From the NCBI GenBank assembly GCA_014773175.1, contig VXCM01002238.1, positions 9,054 to 73,053 of the forward strand: 64,000 nt of DNA. The letters run 5' to 3'. The stretch comes from Lucifuga dentata. Its lineage: Eukaryota > Chordata > Actinopteri > Ophidiiformes > Bythitidae. Below are positions 1 to 10,949 of the stretch, piece after piece (the first letter of the stretch is position 1; every line of letters starts with the position of its first letter). Below the pieces are notes generated by a model. The model was given only the letters and a program-made list of their open reading frames with translations, searched no databases and had not been told where the DNA came from. Both the position numbers and the translations under genes were made by a program.

Positions 1-65
<65 letters not shown>
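1..65. repeat. Poly-T homopolymer
   Basis: The window opens with 65 uninterrupted T residues. It may be the reverse complement of a retroposon poly-A tail or a contig-edge homopolymer; the upstream sequence is not available to decide. Confidence 0.9.
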
Positions 66-66
<1 letters not shown>

Positions 67-610
67 TCCGCATGCATACTAATGATACAGACTATATGTG
101 GATCATGAAAACAGACGCACAGGTTAAGAGATTTGTGTCCTGTGAATGTGCAATGTGTTGCCAGCTGTCTGGATGTTTGATTACTGCCATGAAATATGTC
201 TGGAAAGCTGATTATGCAGGATCAGAGGAAAAACTCATTATGAATTATGGATGAATTTCACTCTGGCGGAGGAAATTCTGCTGAGTGAATTCACTGAGAA
301 TGACAATGTTTATTCAGATGGAGGGTCCTTGGGTTGTCTTTCCCTCGTCCTTTGAGCTTCACAATTATTTTTTAGAATCTACAGAACTCCAGGATTGTAG
401 TTTAATTAACAGTGAGGTAAAGCCACAGAAAACATGATGGTACTATAGTCCTGAAGTGAGCTCAATATAAACATCTCACATGTTGGATTTGTGATAGTCT
501 GTCAGTCACTAGGAACCATATAAAGGACAATTACAAATTACATTTACCTCAGTCTTCCATGTAAAAGCAAAGGCTTTGCTAGGAATTGTAGTAAATTCCA
601 GCCTGTGTAG
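66..610. other. Unique sequence, no gene seen
   Basis: AT-rich sequence with only short open frames (60 codons or fewer), no splice-flanked exon that I can recognise and no repeat match elsewhere in the window. Confidence 0.5.
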
Positions 611-821
611 TAAAGGCTGTTACACACTGAGAGAATAATAGAAAGTGCCTATAATAGATGCAAATAATAGAAAGTGCCAGTTTTTCTGATGTGAATTTGT
701 CGCTGTAAATATAGTCACAGCAAACATGGTGTATTTTTGTGCAAATATTTTTATGGGTTCACACCAAAAAAATGCACAACAAAACAAGTAGAGTCAGCAA
801 CAAGTGATGAAGACAAAGGCG

Positions 822-856
822 TGGTGTGTGTGTGTGTGTGTGTGNGGGGGGGGGGG
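822..856. repeat. (GT)n followed by N and poly-G
   Basis: A (GT)n run ends at a single N (845) followed directly by a run of eleven G. A poly-G run starting exactly at a gap is more likely a read or assembly artefact than genuine sequence. Confidence 0.8.
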
Positions 857-892
857 CTCTAAATATGAAGAAGGAGCATCCTGTTTGATATA

Positions 893-983
893 ATTAAAGC
901 TTTTCAATTGAAGGAATTTTAAGCTTCATCATGGCTGCTTCTGGACATTCTTCAGGATGACCGTAGGTAAAGGGTTAAATTCA
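893..983 (+). repeat. Direct repeat, left copy
   Basis: About 90 bp containing AAAGCTTTTCAATT and the block TTCTGGACATTCTTCAGGAT recur at 1641-1728. The two copies flank the inserted 984-1573 segment. They differ at several positions, so this is not a simple assembly overlap. Confidence 0.7.
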
Positions 984-1573
984 TTAACCCTTAAATGCAT
1001 GAGTCGTTTCCCAAACATTCTACATACGTTGAGTCATAGAGACCCATAACTTATGCAACATGAATTGAGCTACAAAGTGAAATATTTTTGCTTTTAAACT
1101 TTTCAGAACATTTTATGAATGATAACAAACCCACAAAAAAACATTTTTTGCCATATTATATTTTTATAATGACTTATAGTTCACATCATCAAAGCCGGAG
1201 CATCACAGCAATGCTGCTCTGCATGAAGCTCTGACACGGCGCTGCAGCGTCTTTCTGTAGCAGTAAGCTAGCAGCATAGTTACAGCAGAAACAGCTTCTT
1301 CTTGCTAGTTTCAGTGTTTGTTCATCATATCAGTGATACTACAGCGCCACCTAACAACCAAAGTTGAAAACACAACTATTACCTGCTGCCTGTATACCAG
1401 GAAACAAACAAAAAAAAAAAAAAAAAAAACTGACACTCTTACATACATCGGGTCCATATACTTTTTAGTGAAAAAACATTAGACAAACAATTATTGTCAT
1501 CAATTTTGAAACCATAACACCATAAAACTATTAAAACAAAGAGTTTGAGGAATACCAGGGGTTGAGGGCTTAA
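984..1573. mobile_element. Candidate piggyBac-like non-autonomous element
   Basis: The segment begins TTAACCCTTAAATGC, and its right end, read on the opposite strand, begins TTAAGCCCTCAACCC. TTAA target duplications with CCC-type termini are typical of piggyBac. It carries a poly-A tract at about 1410-1429 and no transposase frame. The inverted repeats are short and imperfect, so the boundaries are tentative. Confidence 0.35.
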
Positions 1574-1640
1574 CTGAAAAAAATGAATGAATTAGAGGTG
1601 TGTAACATGGTCCCAGGTCGTTAAAGACCTTTCCTTTGCA

Positions 1641-1728
1641 TTAAAGCTTTTCAATTAAAGGGATTAAAGCTTTATGCCGCTTCTGGACATTCTTCAGGAT
1701 GACTGTAGTTAAATATTCATTAAGACTG
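1641..1728 (+). repeat. Direct repeat, right copy
   Basis: Diverged second copy of 893-983, again containing TTCTGGACATTCTTCAGGAT. Confidence 0.7.
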
Positions 1729-1939
1729 TTGTCATAATGAAGCTACGTTTCTTTATACTCGTCCTTATAGTTTGTGTCCGTTTTAACACAGAGTTCTGTG
1801 ACAGTATCAATCAGACAATCTGTCACATTTCATGTTTTGAGTGTGATGTTACCAGCAAACGACGCTTTGATTGGTCCAATGCGTTATATTTGCATGCGAA
1901 AACTTGGAAAAATCGAACATGCACAATCGCTTGACATAA

Positions 1940-2271
1940 ATAATCATCACAGCAAACATTTTGTTTAGCTAACCAATCCAACACAGAGCTGATGTATGTC
2001 TCCGCCAGGAAATATAGTCCTAGGAGAAGACGACTATAACCAAGAAATTAAAATGACCATGCCTTCTACAATCATGCAAGTATTAGAAGGTGAAAAACTG
2101 AATTTTAAGGTGGCTGAACATTTGATTTTGAAAGATTAGAGGATTTGGAAAAATAAAAAAGCAGGAAAACTAAAATCCAATTTTGTTTTGGAAATTGGTT
2201 CCCAATAACATAGCATGTAAGCAGGTTATATATATTGATAAAACATGTATGATCGCCGGAATGGTCCTATA
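1940..2271 (+). mobile_element. TTAA-MITE copy 1 (5'-truncated, subfamily 2)
   Basis: Shares with the other copies the internal block GTATGTCTCCGCCAGGAAAT, the block ACATTTGATTTTGAAAGATT and a degraded right end GGAATGGTCCTATAAA. The left terminal repeat is missing and the right TTAA has decayed to ATAA. It directly follows transposon D copy 1. Confidence 0.75.
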
Positions 2272-2540
2272 AAGCGCTACTACATAGTTAAACTTCCATT
2301 GATTTGAGCAACATTCACACTGACAGAGAAATCAGACTCTGTTTGTGCCTCCATGTAGCTGTCTGCATTAAGCATGAACCCTCAGGCCAGCCAGCATTCC
2401 AATGCAAATTCAAACAAGTCATTTACAGGGAAAACAACACGGCAAAGCCATATTCAGTCAGATCTATACAGTTCCTCCTCCCACGCCTGCCTCTGATTTA
2501 CTTGTAAGATTTCCCAGCTTAAGCTTTTCAAAGTTTAGTC
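2272..2540. other. Unique sequence, no gene seen
   Basis: Short open frames only (up to 82 codons, overlapping and unsupported). No repeat partner found in this window. Confidence 0.4.
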
Positions 2541-2805
2541 ACGTGCAGCCATACAAGTGTAACAACAGTGAAATGCTTTTTCTGGTAGGTTCCCAGACTG
2601 TGCTTCTTAAGTATAAAAAATATGATAAAATAAAAACAAAATTAAAATAAGGTTAAGGCAATGAGAGTAAAACTAAGAATTAAAGATGTATAAGTATGCA
2701 ATCTATTTACAACTAACCAGCAGGGGAATGTATGTACATGAGTATCAATAAATATGTGCAAAATAGTGCTGTACATAGTGCAAATGCAGCTACAGATACA
2801 GCTAC
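2541..2805. repeat. Probable LINE 3'-tail-like fragment
   Basis: A-rich sequence containing ACAACAGTGAAATGC and GTGCTGTACATAGTGCAAAT, phrases I associate with tails of teleost interspersed repeats, running into the microsatellite at 2832. No coding part remains. The assignment rests on recalled family sequence and is weak. Confidence 0.3.
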
Positions 2806-2831
2806 AGTCCTTGTGTGTGTAGTGAGTATAA

Positions 2832-2877
<46 letters not shown>

Positions 2878-2893
2878 TTGTGTAAGAAGTAGN

Positions 2894-2939
<46 letters not shown>

Positions 2940-2955
2940 TTGTGTAAGAAGTAGA
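2832..2955. repeat. Compound (GT)n(GA)n microsatellite, falsely duplicated across an N
   Basis: A (GT)n(GA)n tract plus its unique 3' flank ATTGTGTAAGAAGTAG is present twice, on either side of the single N at 2893. The identical flank shows that one locus has been written twice by the assembly. Confidence 0.85.
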
Positions 2956-2999
2956 GAAGTAGAGAGGAGTGTGTGAGCTTGATGTGTCGCTCTTAAGAC

Positions 3000-4248
3000 G
3001 TGTCTGGTCTTATACATAAGGCATCGTGTTGTATAATAAGGTTATATATTATATAATATCACATTCAGAGGAATTAGAGGTAGAGGGAGCTGAAACAGAA
3101 AAGAAATCCTTGAAGAAGCAACACGTTCAGCCTGTGAAGAAGCTGTAAAGGATAAATTAAAATAGAACTCTACCTGCAGCCCACATTAGCTCCTAAAAAA
3201 ACGGCAATATAAACAAAGAGCAAAGCATTACAAATGGTCCAAATGTGATTTCTCTCAAAATAAGTTGTTTAAAAAAATAAATAAATCAACACTTACTGAC
3301 GTCAATAGGGAAACTGTAGGGTGCACACAGATGGACCGCAAAGAGTAAGAAGAGAAAATAGATAGATTTTAGGCATTTCTTGAGAGTGATGAAAGAGCCT
3401 TTATTTGCTGTTTTTGTCGAGTGTATTGATGAAATCTAAAAATTCTGCAAACTTTGGTTATTTTGCTCTCTGGATGGTGTAATGTAGAGTAAAGTGTTTT
3501 TTTTTTTTTTTTTTTTTTTTGCAAAGCCTTTGGGGTTTTTATTTCTCAGCTGTAAATGGGTCAGAATAACTCAGAACAGAATCAAGTATGCATGCATATA
3601 TTCAGTTTGGGAAGGATAACGGTTGCTGATTGTGGTGTTCTCACATTTTTGTCAGGCATGAAGATTTGGTTTTTACATTTGCCCTTTATATGTAATCGAT
3701 CACACAAACAGAATCAAAATAAAGTCAGATTTAGATGATGTTGTGTTCTGGCGGTGTGTGTGTGTGTGTGTGTGCAAGATGACCTGAGTCAAAGATTCTA
3801 TTCCAATCTCAATGAGCATCTCAGCTGCGACTAACAGGTGGAAACAGAGCTGAAAATAGAGGTTAATGTTCTTTTTGCACACAGAACTTCACTGTATTTC
3901 CATTTTCCAAAACATGTTTTGAGGGAGATGTTGTATTTATTCTGTTCATAAAACAGCCAGTTTGCAGAATAAGGTTTTACATTCAAAACACAGTGAGTTT
4001 TGTGCAATTTTTCTTTTCATTGAACTGTTTTTTTTTTCTTTTTTTTCCATTTAGTTTGCACTGAAAGTAGAAACTAATTTTGACTTTTTTTTTTTTTTTN
4101 TTTTTTTTTTTTTTTTTAAACACATTATCTGTAATTGTGCTTTTTCCACCAAAAACAATTTCTGGTTTTTGAACTGCTGGCTATGTATTGAAATATATCT
4201 CATTTCCACCAGTTTATGGTCAAACAATTGGGTCACCAACAGAAGTAA

Positions 4249-4279
<31 letters not shown>

Positions 4280-4453
4280 CCAACAGCGGAACCAGAGCCG
4301 TGAAAACAAGCAAGATGGCGGACCACATTACCTGCAGCTTTTATCATCTTACTTAAGATATTAACTTAAATCTAACAAAGTTGCATGAGCTACACACACA
4401 CACACACACACACACTTTGACTTCTCCATTCATTTTTTTCACTTTATTGNGAG

Positions 4454-4489
<36 letters not shown>

Positions 4490-4606
4490 TGACTTCTCCA
4501 TTCATTTTTTTCACTTTATTGGAAGTAGAATAATACACACATACTGTACTTATGTTGTCACATTTCCCACTTCAGGTCCTGCTGTTTTCTGGTTGCAAAT
4601 GGGAAA

Positions 4607-4637
<31 letters not shown>

Positions 4638-5430
4638 GGAGTGAAAGTGGACTCCCTGCAGAATAAATTCACCATTCTTCATATTCATTCAATGATCTGG
4701 TGCTGGTTGTACAGTGGGCCAGTTGCTGACAGGAGTGAATTGTAGTAATACTTTAATTTATTATTATTATTTTTTTAATATGTAAAGATGCTAAAATAAA
4801 ACAGAATTGACAGCATTTTATTGATTTGAAGTCTTTTGATAAACATTTCCTGATGTCACTGGAGGTGCATATTACAAGTCAAACAAAGAGGGAAAAAGCT
4901 GCCAGCAAGGGTTCTGAATTTAACTGAAAATGAAAGCTGTGCCACTTCTTTTTGTTCCAGTTTCTCAGGCATTCCTCCTTGGGGAAGGTCTGAACACAGC
5001 AACTGCTGTGAAACAAAACAAGCGTACCTAGACCATTTTGAGGAGAGGACCTCTGTCCGGTTCAAAACAAACTCTGAATCAGTTTATTTGTGGTGTGAAA
5101 GTGATCTGCATTAGTCCTGAACCGAGTATTAAGCATTCTATTGATTTATTCATTGATCTAGAAGCAGAGAGGGTTGCGTGTAGTTAATTCTTTGAAGGTA
5201 AAACAAACTTTTCCAGAATTAAACAATACAGTTGATTATTCAAAGAGATGCTGTAGGTTAACAGATGTTGAGGGTTAGCGTGTGCAGCATGTCTTCTTCA
5301 CAAACTGTAAAGCAATTTCTGCTGCTGTAGTTTTCTTGGTATAGGGACTAAATGATGACTACGGTAAAAGTATCACAAATCTGTCTTTATTCCATGTTAT
5401 TTAGTTTTCCCAGCTGAGCAAACTCTTTTA
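3000..5430. other. AT-rich non-coding stretch with homopolymers and CA repeats
   Basis: No gene seen. It holds poly-T tracts at about 3499-3520, 4087-4117 (with N at 4100), 4251-4276 and 4611-4637, and a short (GT)n at about 3756-3774. Open frames across the T/A runs are low-complexity (lysine or phenylalanine strings) and are not genes. Confidence 0.6.
4387..4521. repeat. (CA)n microsatellite, falsely duplicated across an N
   Basis: The block from GAGCTACACACA through TTTGACTTCTCCATTCATTT to CACTTTATTG lies on both sides of the N at 4450. Only the number of CA units differs, as expected for two unmerged contig ends at one locus. Confidence 0.85.
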
Positions 5431-5444
5431 CTATTTTGATTTTC

Positions 5445-5640
5445 TTCATCCCGCCCCCAGACACTTCCGACCAATGAGCAGAGCAACTGCTGTCACATGA
5501 CATTTGATGCTAGATTTAGATTTTATTTGATTTTTTCCCTGTCTGACACCAAACCAAACTACATTGTAATGATTTAGTCCCTGATCCAGACCAAAGCAAA
5601 CAAACTGCAGGTCTGAAAACACCTCAAGTCTTTTCATTCA
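5445..5640 (-). mobile_element. Fragment of a teleost DNA transposon terminus
   Basis: On the minus strand the segment starts GAGGTGTTTTCAGACCTGCA and continues with TTTGCTTTGGTCTGGATCAG and TAGTTTGGTTTGGTGTCAGA. This resembles the ends of a common fish Harbinger/hAT-type repeat. Only one end is seen; there is no inverted partner and no transposase. Confidence 0.35.
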
Positions 5641-6747
5641 TCTGGAACATTGATTAATATTTGAAGACGCCATGCACACTAGTCAGGCAAAGAGAAAAGG
5701 CTTATATTTGAATACGTGTGATAATAAAAATACTATTCATGCAATTCACAGCTGCCACTTGACACAATAAAACACACCAGTAAGCACACAACGCACAAGA
5801 GTCACGCTTTCTGTATTCCAAGGTCAAGCTGTGTCCATCATCTTTTTCCTGCATGACAGTTCCGACTCCAGCTACACCAATTCACAGACCTGAACGATGA
5901 GAAAGTGATGTTAATGCAATCCCACACGGAGTCTGTTCAGGTGGAGATGGAGCAGCAGTCTCAAGGTCACCCAGCACAGCTTCCATAAATGTTTTATCAA
6001 GGCTGCATGGAGTTGAGGCTCCCGTCACCAAGCGTTCTCTCTCTCTCTCTCTCTGGGGGCCAGACGAGTCGAAAAAGATGGATGCTTTGTGATCCTTTTG
6101 CACGTCAGTACGTATGTTTGTGCTAATATCTACACCGACATATTATTTTACAGTACACGCCAAGCTGCATTACCTATAGATGGTGAAATTAATTCAATTT
6201 TTTTAGGAAATAACAAGTGTGAGATTTTATAGCTTATGATCTGCTTTCTGTTGGCGGATTTCATTATGTGCCTCACTGTTATGAAAGTGTTACCGACTAT
6301 AACGCAGTCCACTGAAAAGGATTTCATCAGTTCTGCATATAAAACCAGCAAAACCCCCCAACTTGCCGCTGGCATTTCTGAAGAACACATTCATTCTGTC
6401 TCAGCTTTTAAACTTTAACACATCCACTCTGACATGACCGAAAATGACAAATTTGATTTGAGAATAAAACTTGTTTTCAGGCTTTGATGAGTTCGGAAAT
6501 TGTTTTATCTCAACACGGCGGGATTCATCAGTGTGACATCCTTAGACTCCATAACACAGCTCATATCAATAGAAATGATGCACATTCATTTATGTTTGAA
6601 TTTATTTGAATCTCGACTCAGCAGTAGCAAACAAGTGAATTTTTTTTTTTTTTTGATTAATATTATTATGTATGACAGTCTTTAACATTCTCATTTTACC
6701 AAACCTTTCTCCATACTTAAATTTTAAAAAGTACAACTGAAGCCCCT
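5641..6747. other. Unique sequence with (CT)n tract
   Basis: No gene seen. It contains a (CT)n run at about 6036-6054 and a poly-T at about 6640-6654. The open frames (60-80 codons) lack recognisable domains. Confidence 0.5.
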
Positions 6748-7353
6748 TTAAAGGACCATACTGGCCATTTTGCATGTTTGAGCCTAATATATTCAATTTT
6801 CATGTAAGGTTACTGACAATCATTTCCCAAAGCATACTACTGGAATGGTGAATTAAAAAATGTTTTTCCTACCTTCCAGACCGCCATTGGTTTCAGTTCA
6901 TTCTGGTATGCTATTAAAATCAACTTGATGATACTTTAAACATTCTTGGGATAGATAATGCATCATCATGAACAATGTGTATTCAGGTTTTTTTTGTTTT
7001 TAGAAGTTATGTAATTTTAGTGTTTAAGTGCAATAAAAAGTGCAGAGTGAATGTATGTCTCCGNTTTTTAGAAGTTATGTAATTTTAGTGTTTAAGTGCA
7101 ATAAAAAGTGCAGAGTGAATGTATGTCTCCGCCAGGGAATATAGTCCCAAAAGAAGACAAAAAATTTAAATGACCGTGACTTCATAAGGCTGTGTAACTA
7201 TTAGCAAGCGAAACATCGATTTTTAAGGTGGATGTATTGCTTGAATATTTGAGCTTTGAAAGATTAGGAGATTTTGCATCGTCACTACGTCATGTGTAAG
7301 AAAACTGAATATATTAGGCTCAAACATGCAAAGTGGTCAGTATGGTCCTTTAA
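6748..7353 (+). mobile_element. TTAA-MITE copy 2 (full length, subfamily 1)
   Basis: Both ends are present: TTAAAGGACCATACTGGCCA at the left and GTATGGTCCTTTAA at the right. The inverted repeats extend through TTTGAGCCTAATATATTCAA to about 90 bp. The interior carries the family blocks CATTGGTTTCAGTTCATTCT and GTATGTCTCCGCCAGG. There is no transposase, so it must be mobilised in trans. About 67 bp are artificially duplicated around the N at 7064, so the true length is near 540 bp. Confidence 0.88.
6997..7131. other. False tandem duplication at single-N gap
   Basis: The 67 bp at 6997-7063 are repeated exactly at 7065-7131 with only N (7064) between. This is an unmerged contig overlap inside TTAA-MITE copy 2. 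Confidence 0.9.
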
Positions 7354-7787
7354 GTCTAGATACTACATAGAACAGTTTGGCATATTTGATAATAAAGCTG
7401 AATATTAATGATTGAGGTGGTAATGCTGCCATAACGCAGCGAGTGAACCTGCAAACTAATGTAAATGGATAATGACATGAGACTAGCATGCAAGCTAGTT
7501 TTAATATCACCAAGCAACACATTACAGGATTTAAAGAGGGACAAGCTCGTTTTGTCTTACTCATGTATTCTGTTCCGACACTGCAATCTGCTGTTGGGTG
7601 ATAAACGTTATTGCTGTTGATAATGATGATGATGATGGTAATGATGATGATGATGATGAGGAGGAGGAGGAGGAGGAGGAGGATGACCTTTTAGTGTGTT
7701 TATTTTTTAGAAAGATTGCTCTTATAAATCATTTTTTGATGAAGGAAAGGAGGAGCACAGCCCAGAGAAGAACATTTTTTTTCTTAA

Positions 7788-7828
<41 letters not shown>

Positions 7829-7840
7829 GTATACCGTTGT
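7354..7840. repeat. Unique sequence with (GAT)n(GAG)n and poly-T tracts
   Basis: A compound triplet repeat, (GAT)n at about 7624-7659 followed by (GAG)n at about 7659-7682, is followed by a poly-T at about 7795-7824. The triplets create an Asp/Glu string in an 86-codon frame that is not a credible gene. Confidence 0.8.
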
Positions 7841-8225
7841 CAAATTCTTCAAAAGTAATACACCAATCTCAATGAAATAAATTCTTCCATTCTCAATATC
7901 TGCTTATCCCATGTGGGGGTTCGGGGGGATTCATTCACACTCACATTCACACCTATGGACAATTAAGAGTTTCCAGTTCACCCAACCCACTTTTTTGGAG
8001 GAGGAGGGAGGGAAGCAGAGCATCTGGAAGAAAGGCACATACACACTGGAAGAACATGCAAACTACACACAGAAATGCCCCAGTTGTCCCCAGTCAGATT
8101 CACACTCAGTACCTTTTTGTTGTGACATAAATCTGGCGTATTTATCCCATGATAGAATATTAATAGGCGAACTTTGGTCCAGATCAGATACAGTTTTTTT
8201 AAGTACTGTTTCTGAAGACATATAA
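7841..8225 (-). repeat. Dispersed repeat 'G', copy 1 (split)
   Basis: The minus strand of 8130-8215 plus 7841-7888 matches 31115-31200 on the plus strand: both contain the order TGGACCAA, CTATCATGG, GATTTG (or ATTTAT) and GATTGGTGTATTACTTT. In this copy the repeat is split by the segment at about 7888-8129. Class unknown. Confidence 0.55.
7888..8129 (+). mobile_element. Truncated teleost retroposon-type repeat nested in repeat G
   Basis: Contains CACTCACATTCACACCTATG, then GACAATTAAGAGT, GAACATGCAAACTACACACA and CCCCAGTTGTCCCCAGTC. This ordered series belongs to a very abundant teleost interspersed repeat. It splits repeat G, and ATAAAT lies at both junctions, which is consistent with a target-site duplication. 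The frames over it are fortuitous. Confidence 0.6.
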
Positions 8226-9690
8226 AGCAATTAAGCCATATAATTATCATAATTTCTTTCTCTTTAAGCCAGTAAGTTATTAGAACAACTCAAATTTTGT
8301 CTAGTGACCTTCTAGTTTCTTGTTTTTCCTTCCTGCTACTCATCTTGAAAATATGACCCTAAAATGCCCCATAACCCTATTCCAAGATAAATCTGCCACT
8401 TCAAGGTAAATTATTTATTTCTATATATGATAGTCTAGTGTTAAAATGTTTATTGTAACTAGTCACAGTTCATATTTCAGGACAAAATCCCCCCATGGTT
8501 GTGGAGATCCACTTTCGCCACAGGCAATTAATTGATTTGCCTTGTTTGGACAGTGTCTGCTTTTCTTATTAGCACAGTTAAAAAAAAAAAAAAAAAAAAA
8601 AGGTCTGACTCATAATATAAAATAAATTAAGAATTGCATGGATTACACTACTGGGTATTTTTGTATTTCTGCCATTTTCTCCTCCCCCAAAAATCTGCCA
8701 TTTTAATTATTCTGATATCGTTATCTGCCAGACTCGCTTTACAAATCTGTATCTGCCAACAAATAACCAGCTAAAACAATCAGGCAGCGGCGTCTTTGTT
8801 AGCCTGAGACTGTGCATGCTCGAGACAGCAGCAGTCACATATATAACATTTTGAAATGCCACATTGTTTTGATTTGCCTCCTGAAAAGAGTAAACTGCAT
8901 GACAGCGCAGATCGGTCCAGCAACACTTACCTTTTCAAACGGCTGACTGGAGGACATTCTCAGGCAGACTGCTTCATTCTGGCAGGTGGAACAAGAGGAA
9001 TAAAGAACAAAGCAAGGCGCCTGTGAATGATTCATTTATCATCGGCAGGCAGGGCCTTATCTAAACGCTGCCTTTTGGCCTCATTGTGGTCTGCTTCAAT
9101 CCAAGAAGCTTACCCAGTGGGGAGAAATCATCAAGCATTATCTCCAGCTATTTCCAGCTGCATCCTGGACTGACAAAAATTCTGAATGACAGCGGTTTGC
9201 AACAAAAAAATCCAATGCCTTTCAATGCCTTTTAGCGTCGAGCTGCCATAATGCTATCTGCACACATTAATCTGCATGGTAATGAAGTGTGTGACACATC
9301 ATTCTGAGGCTGGGGCAGGGTTATAAATGACCGTAACATGTCTGAAATCAGAGGAATGTGTTAGATCTGACAGCCAGACAAAGCTTAGGTCAGTGTTATG
9401 CATAACTGCATAGTGATTTATTCTGAACACTGATGTTTGATGATTAGTGATTAGTTTCTGGAGTGAATTTGCATTGTACCAAAAGTAAAATCCGTGATAG
9501 TGAGAGTATCTTGTATGCCACTGAAAAATTACACAAACACCAAAATACAGTTTTGATTTATTTTTCTAATCAAACTTCCATGTAATGTATATCAAAGTAT
9601 AGCAGTCATGGTTCTAAACTCAAATACAAATCTTAAAGATCCACAAAGAAAATTTTCAATAAGACAAAAGTCCATTTATTAAGGTCAGTC
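8226..9690. other. Unique sequence, no gene seen
   Basis: Mostly unique with a poly-A at about 8580-8602. No coding exon recognised. The sub-block at about 9040-9330 is listed separately as a candidate conserved element. Confidence 0.5.
9040..9330. other. Candidate conserved non-coding element
   Basis: Repeat-free, mixed-composition block with motifs such as GCATGGTAATGAAG, ACACATTAATCTGC and CATTGTGGTCTGC that resemble homeodomain and Runx-type sites. There is no reading frame. Conservation cannot be tested here, so the call rests only on sequence texture. Confidence 0.15.
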
Positions 9691-9935
9691 AACAAGCCAG
9701 GGTCAGACTGTGTCAGTGTGGCAAAGCTGCACTGTCAACTCTCAGTGACCCCAATGACATGCCAACCCATCATTGTCATGGAGATGACACGATGCTGAAC
9801 GTGATTGGACAAAACCAAAGCAGAGCAGACATTTTCACACAATGGAGCAGTCAGACATTTAGAGCGCTGCTTACAGTGGAGAAAGTGGAGAACTTTGACT
9901 CGTTGAGTTGCAACGATATCTCACAGATAATACAA
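9690..9935 (-). mobile_element. hAT-type element 'E', copy 2 (internal fragment)
   Basis: The minus strand matches 54060-54250: both contain the order AACGAGTCAAA or AACAAGTCAAA, TGTCTGACTGCTCCA, then GTCCAATCAC, TTCAGCATC and CCATGACAATGATGGGTTG. Neither terminus is preserved. Family identity comes from copy 1 at 53877. Confidence 0.65.
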
Positions 9936-10019
9936 ATAATACATATGAAAAGTATAATTTGCTCAGAGACAGTTTTGGTTTGGTCCAGATCTGGACTGGA
10001 GTCTAGACTTTGAGGATAA

Positions 10020-10255
10020 CTGAACTAAACAATCTACTAGCCATATGGAAAGTGTAATTTTGTCTGTCCTGTATTCATATTAAATGTTTACATTAACAGT
10101 GTATATACCCAAATATCCCCTTTTGTATTTACTGTGAATAACAGACACACCGTGTCCACAGAATATAGGGACTATTTTTCATGCAGTAGTAATGTGCTTT
10201 TGGCTGCAAACCGGCTCCTGACCGAGGTTTTTAATCAGTCAGGATGACCAACGAG
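10020..10255. other. Unique sequence, no gene seen
   Basis: No feature recognised. The open frame ending near 10013 belongs to the element E fragment. Confidence 0.4.
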
Positions 10256-10256
10256 T

Positions 10257-10460
10257 TTCGGCTTACCTGACATAACCCTGACGAAGGCCTTGAGCTGAAA
10301 ACACATTGTTTTAAACTTTAAACTTTTAAATTTTATTGAAAACAAACAATGCGTTTTTGGTTCGGGACCTTCATCAGGGTCACGTCAGGTACCCTGATGA
10401 AAATAAAGTTTTAAATAAAGTTGTTCTCAAGTCTACAAGTGTTGCTAGAGTTTTCTCCCT
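10257..10460. repeat. Inverted-repeat retroelement-tail-like unit
   Basis: The left arm (about 10265-10315, with CCTGACGAAGGCCTTGAGCT then GAAAACACATTG) is repeated in inverse orientation at about 10337-10391, which reads on the minus strand CCTGATGAAGGTCCCGAACC then AAAAACGCATTG. The arms are separated by about 20 bp. The downstream part ends ATAAAGTTGTTCTCAAGTC. The 'TGAWGAAGG...GAAAC' signature is common in tails of vertebrate retroelements. Confidence 0.5.
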
Positions 10461-10905
10461 AAGCTTTTTAATCAGTAACAGGTATCTCATGTATGTGTCT
10501 ACACAAAACCGATATATTACAGTAACAAAGTCGGAAATCTGATTCTCTGCCTGTTCATCAGTCTCAAATAAACAATAGTCGGACACTATCTTTACTGAAC
10601 CTTCTCACCAACTGATGTCAGACATCCTCTAGTTGGATCATAACTCCATTGTTACCTTTGACATAGTGGTTATGGTTTCAGCCACACCTAATCCAGATCC
10701 AGGAACATTTACATGATTTCTTAGCATTATTAAGTATTGTGTTTATTAAATTTCAGTTTCTTCAAAAGCAATGCTCCAATCTGTCTAAAAAAAAAAAAAA
10801 AAAAAAAAAATACCACCAATTATTATGCAACCAATAGGTGCAATTTGATCCAGACATGGATACATTTTAGAGATTACTTTCCTTAGGACAAATAAGGCAT
10901 TTGCG
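10461..10905. repeat. AT-rich sequence with poly-A and a repeat 'G'-like fragment
   Basis: A poly-A (about 10786-10810) is flanked by traces of repeat G. The minus strand of 10750-10785 reads GATTGGAGCATTGCTTTTGA, and GATCCAGACATGGATAC lies at about 10848. No gene. Confidence 0.35.
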
Positions 10906-10949
10906 TCTGATTATTATCGTAGCTGTTTCTTTCTCTTCCGGGCAGCATT

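Larger units (their letters stand above)
611..1930 (+). mobile_element. Dispersed DNA transposon 'D', copy 1 (composite)
   Basis: Several blocks match, in the same order, the reverse complement of 37436-37886: the terminal block around TAAAGGCTGTTACACAC, the block with TGTAAATATAGTCACAGC and TTTATGGGTTCACACC, the block GATATAATTAAAGC, and the block TTTGATTGGTCCAAT at about 1868. The other terminus seen in copy 2 is missing here. The copy is interrupted by a microsatellite at 822-856 and by the piggyBac-like candidate at 984-1573. The terminal sequence resembles hAT or Harbinger-type fish elements, but I cannot assign a superfamily. Confidence 0.5.

Noticed and set aside
2732..3017. Val-Cys and Arg-Glu repeat proteins
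   Set aside because: Translation of a (GT)n(GA)n microsatellite duplicated by the assembly.
7911..8225. Possible tRNA-derived SINE head
   Set aside because: No A-box/B-box promoter pair could be recognised; only the body of a known-type fish repeat is visible.
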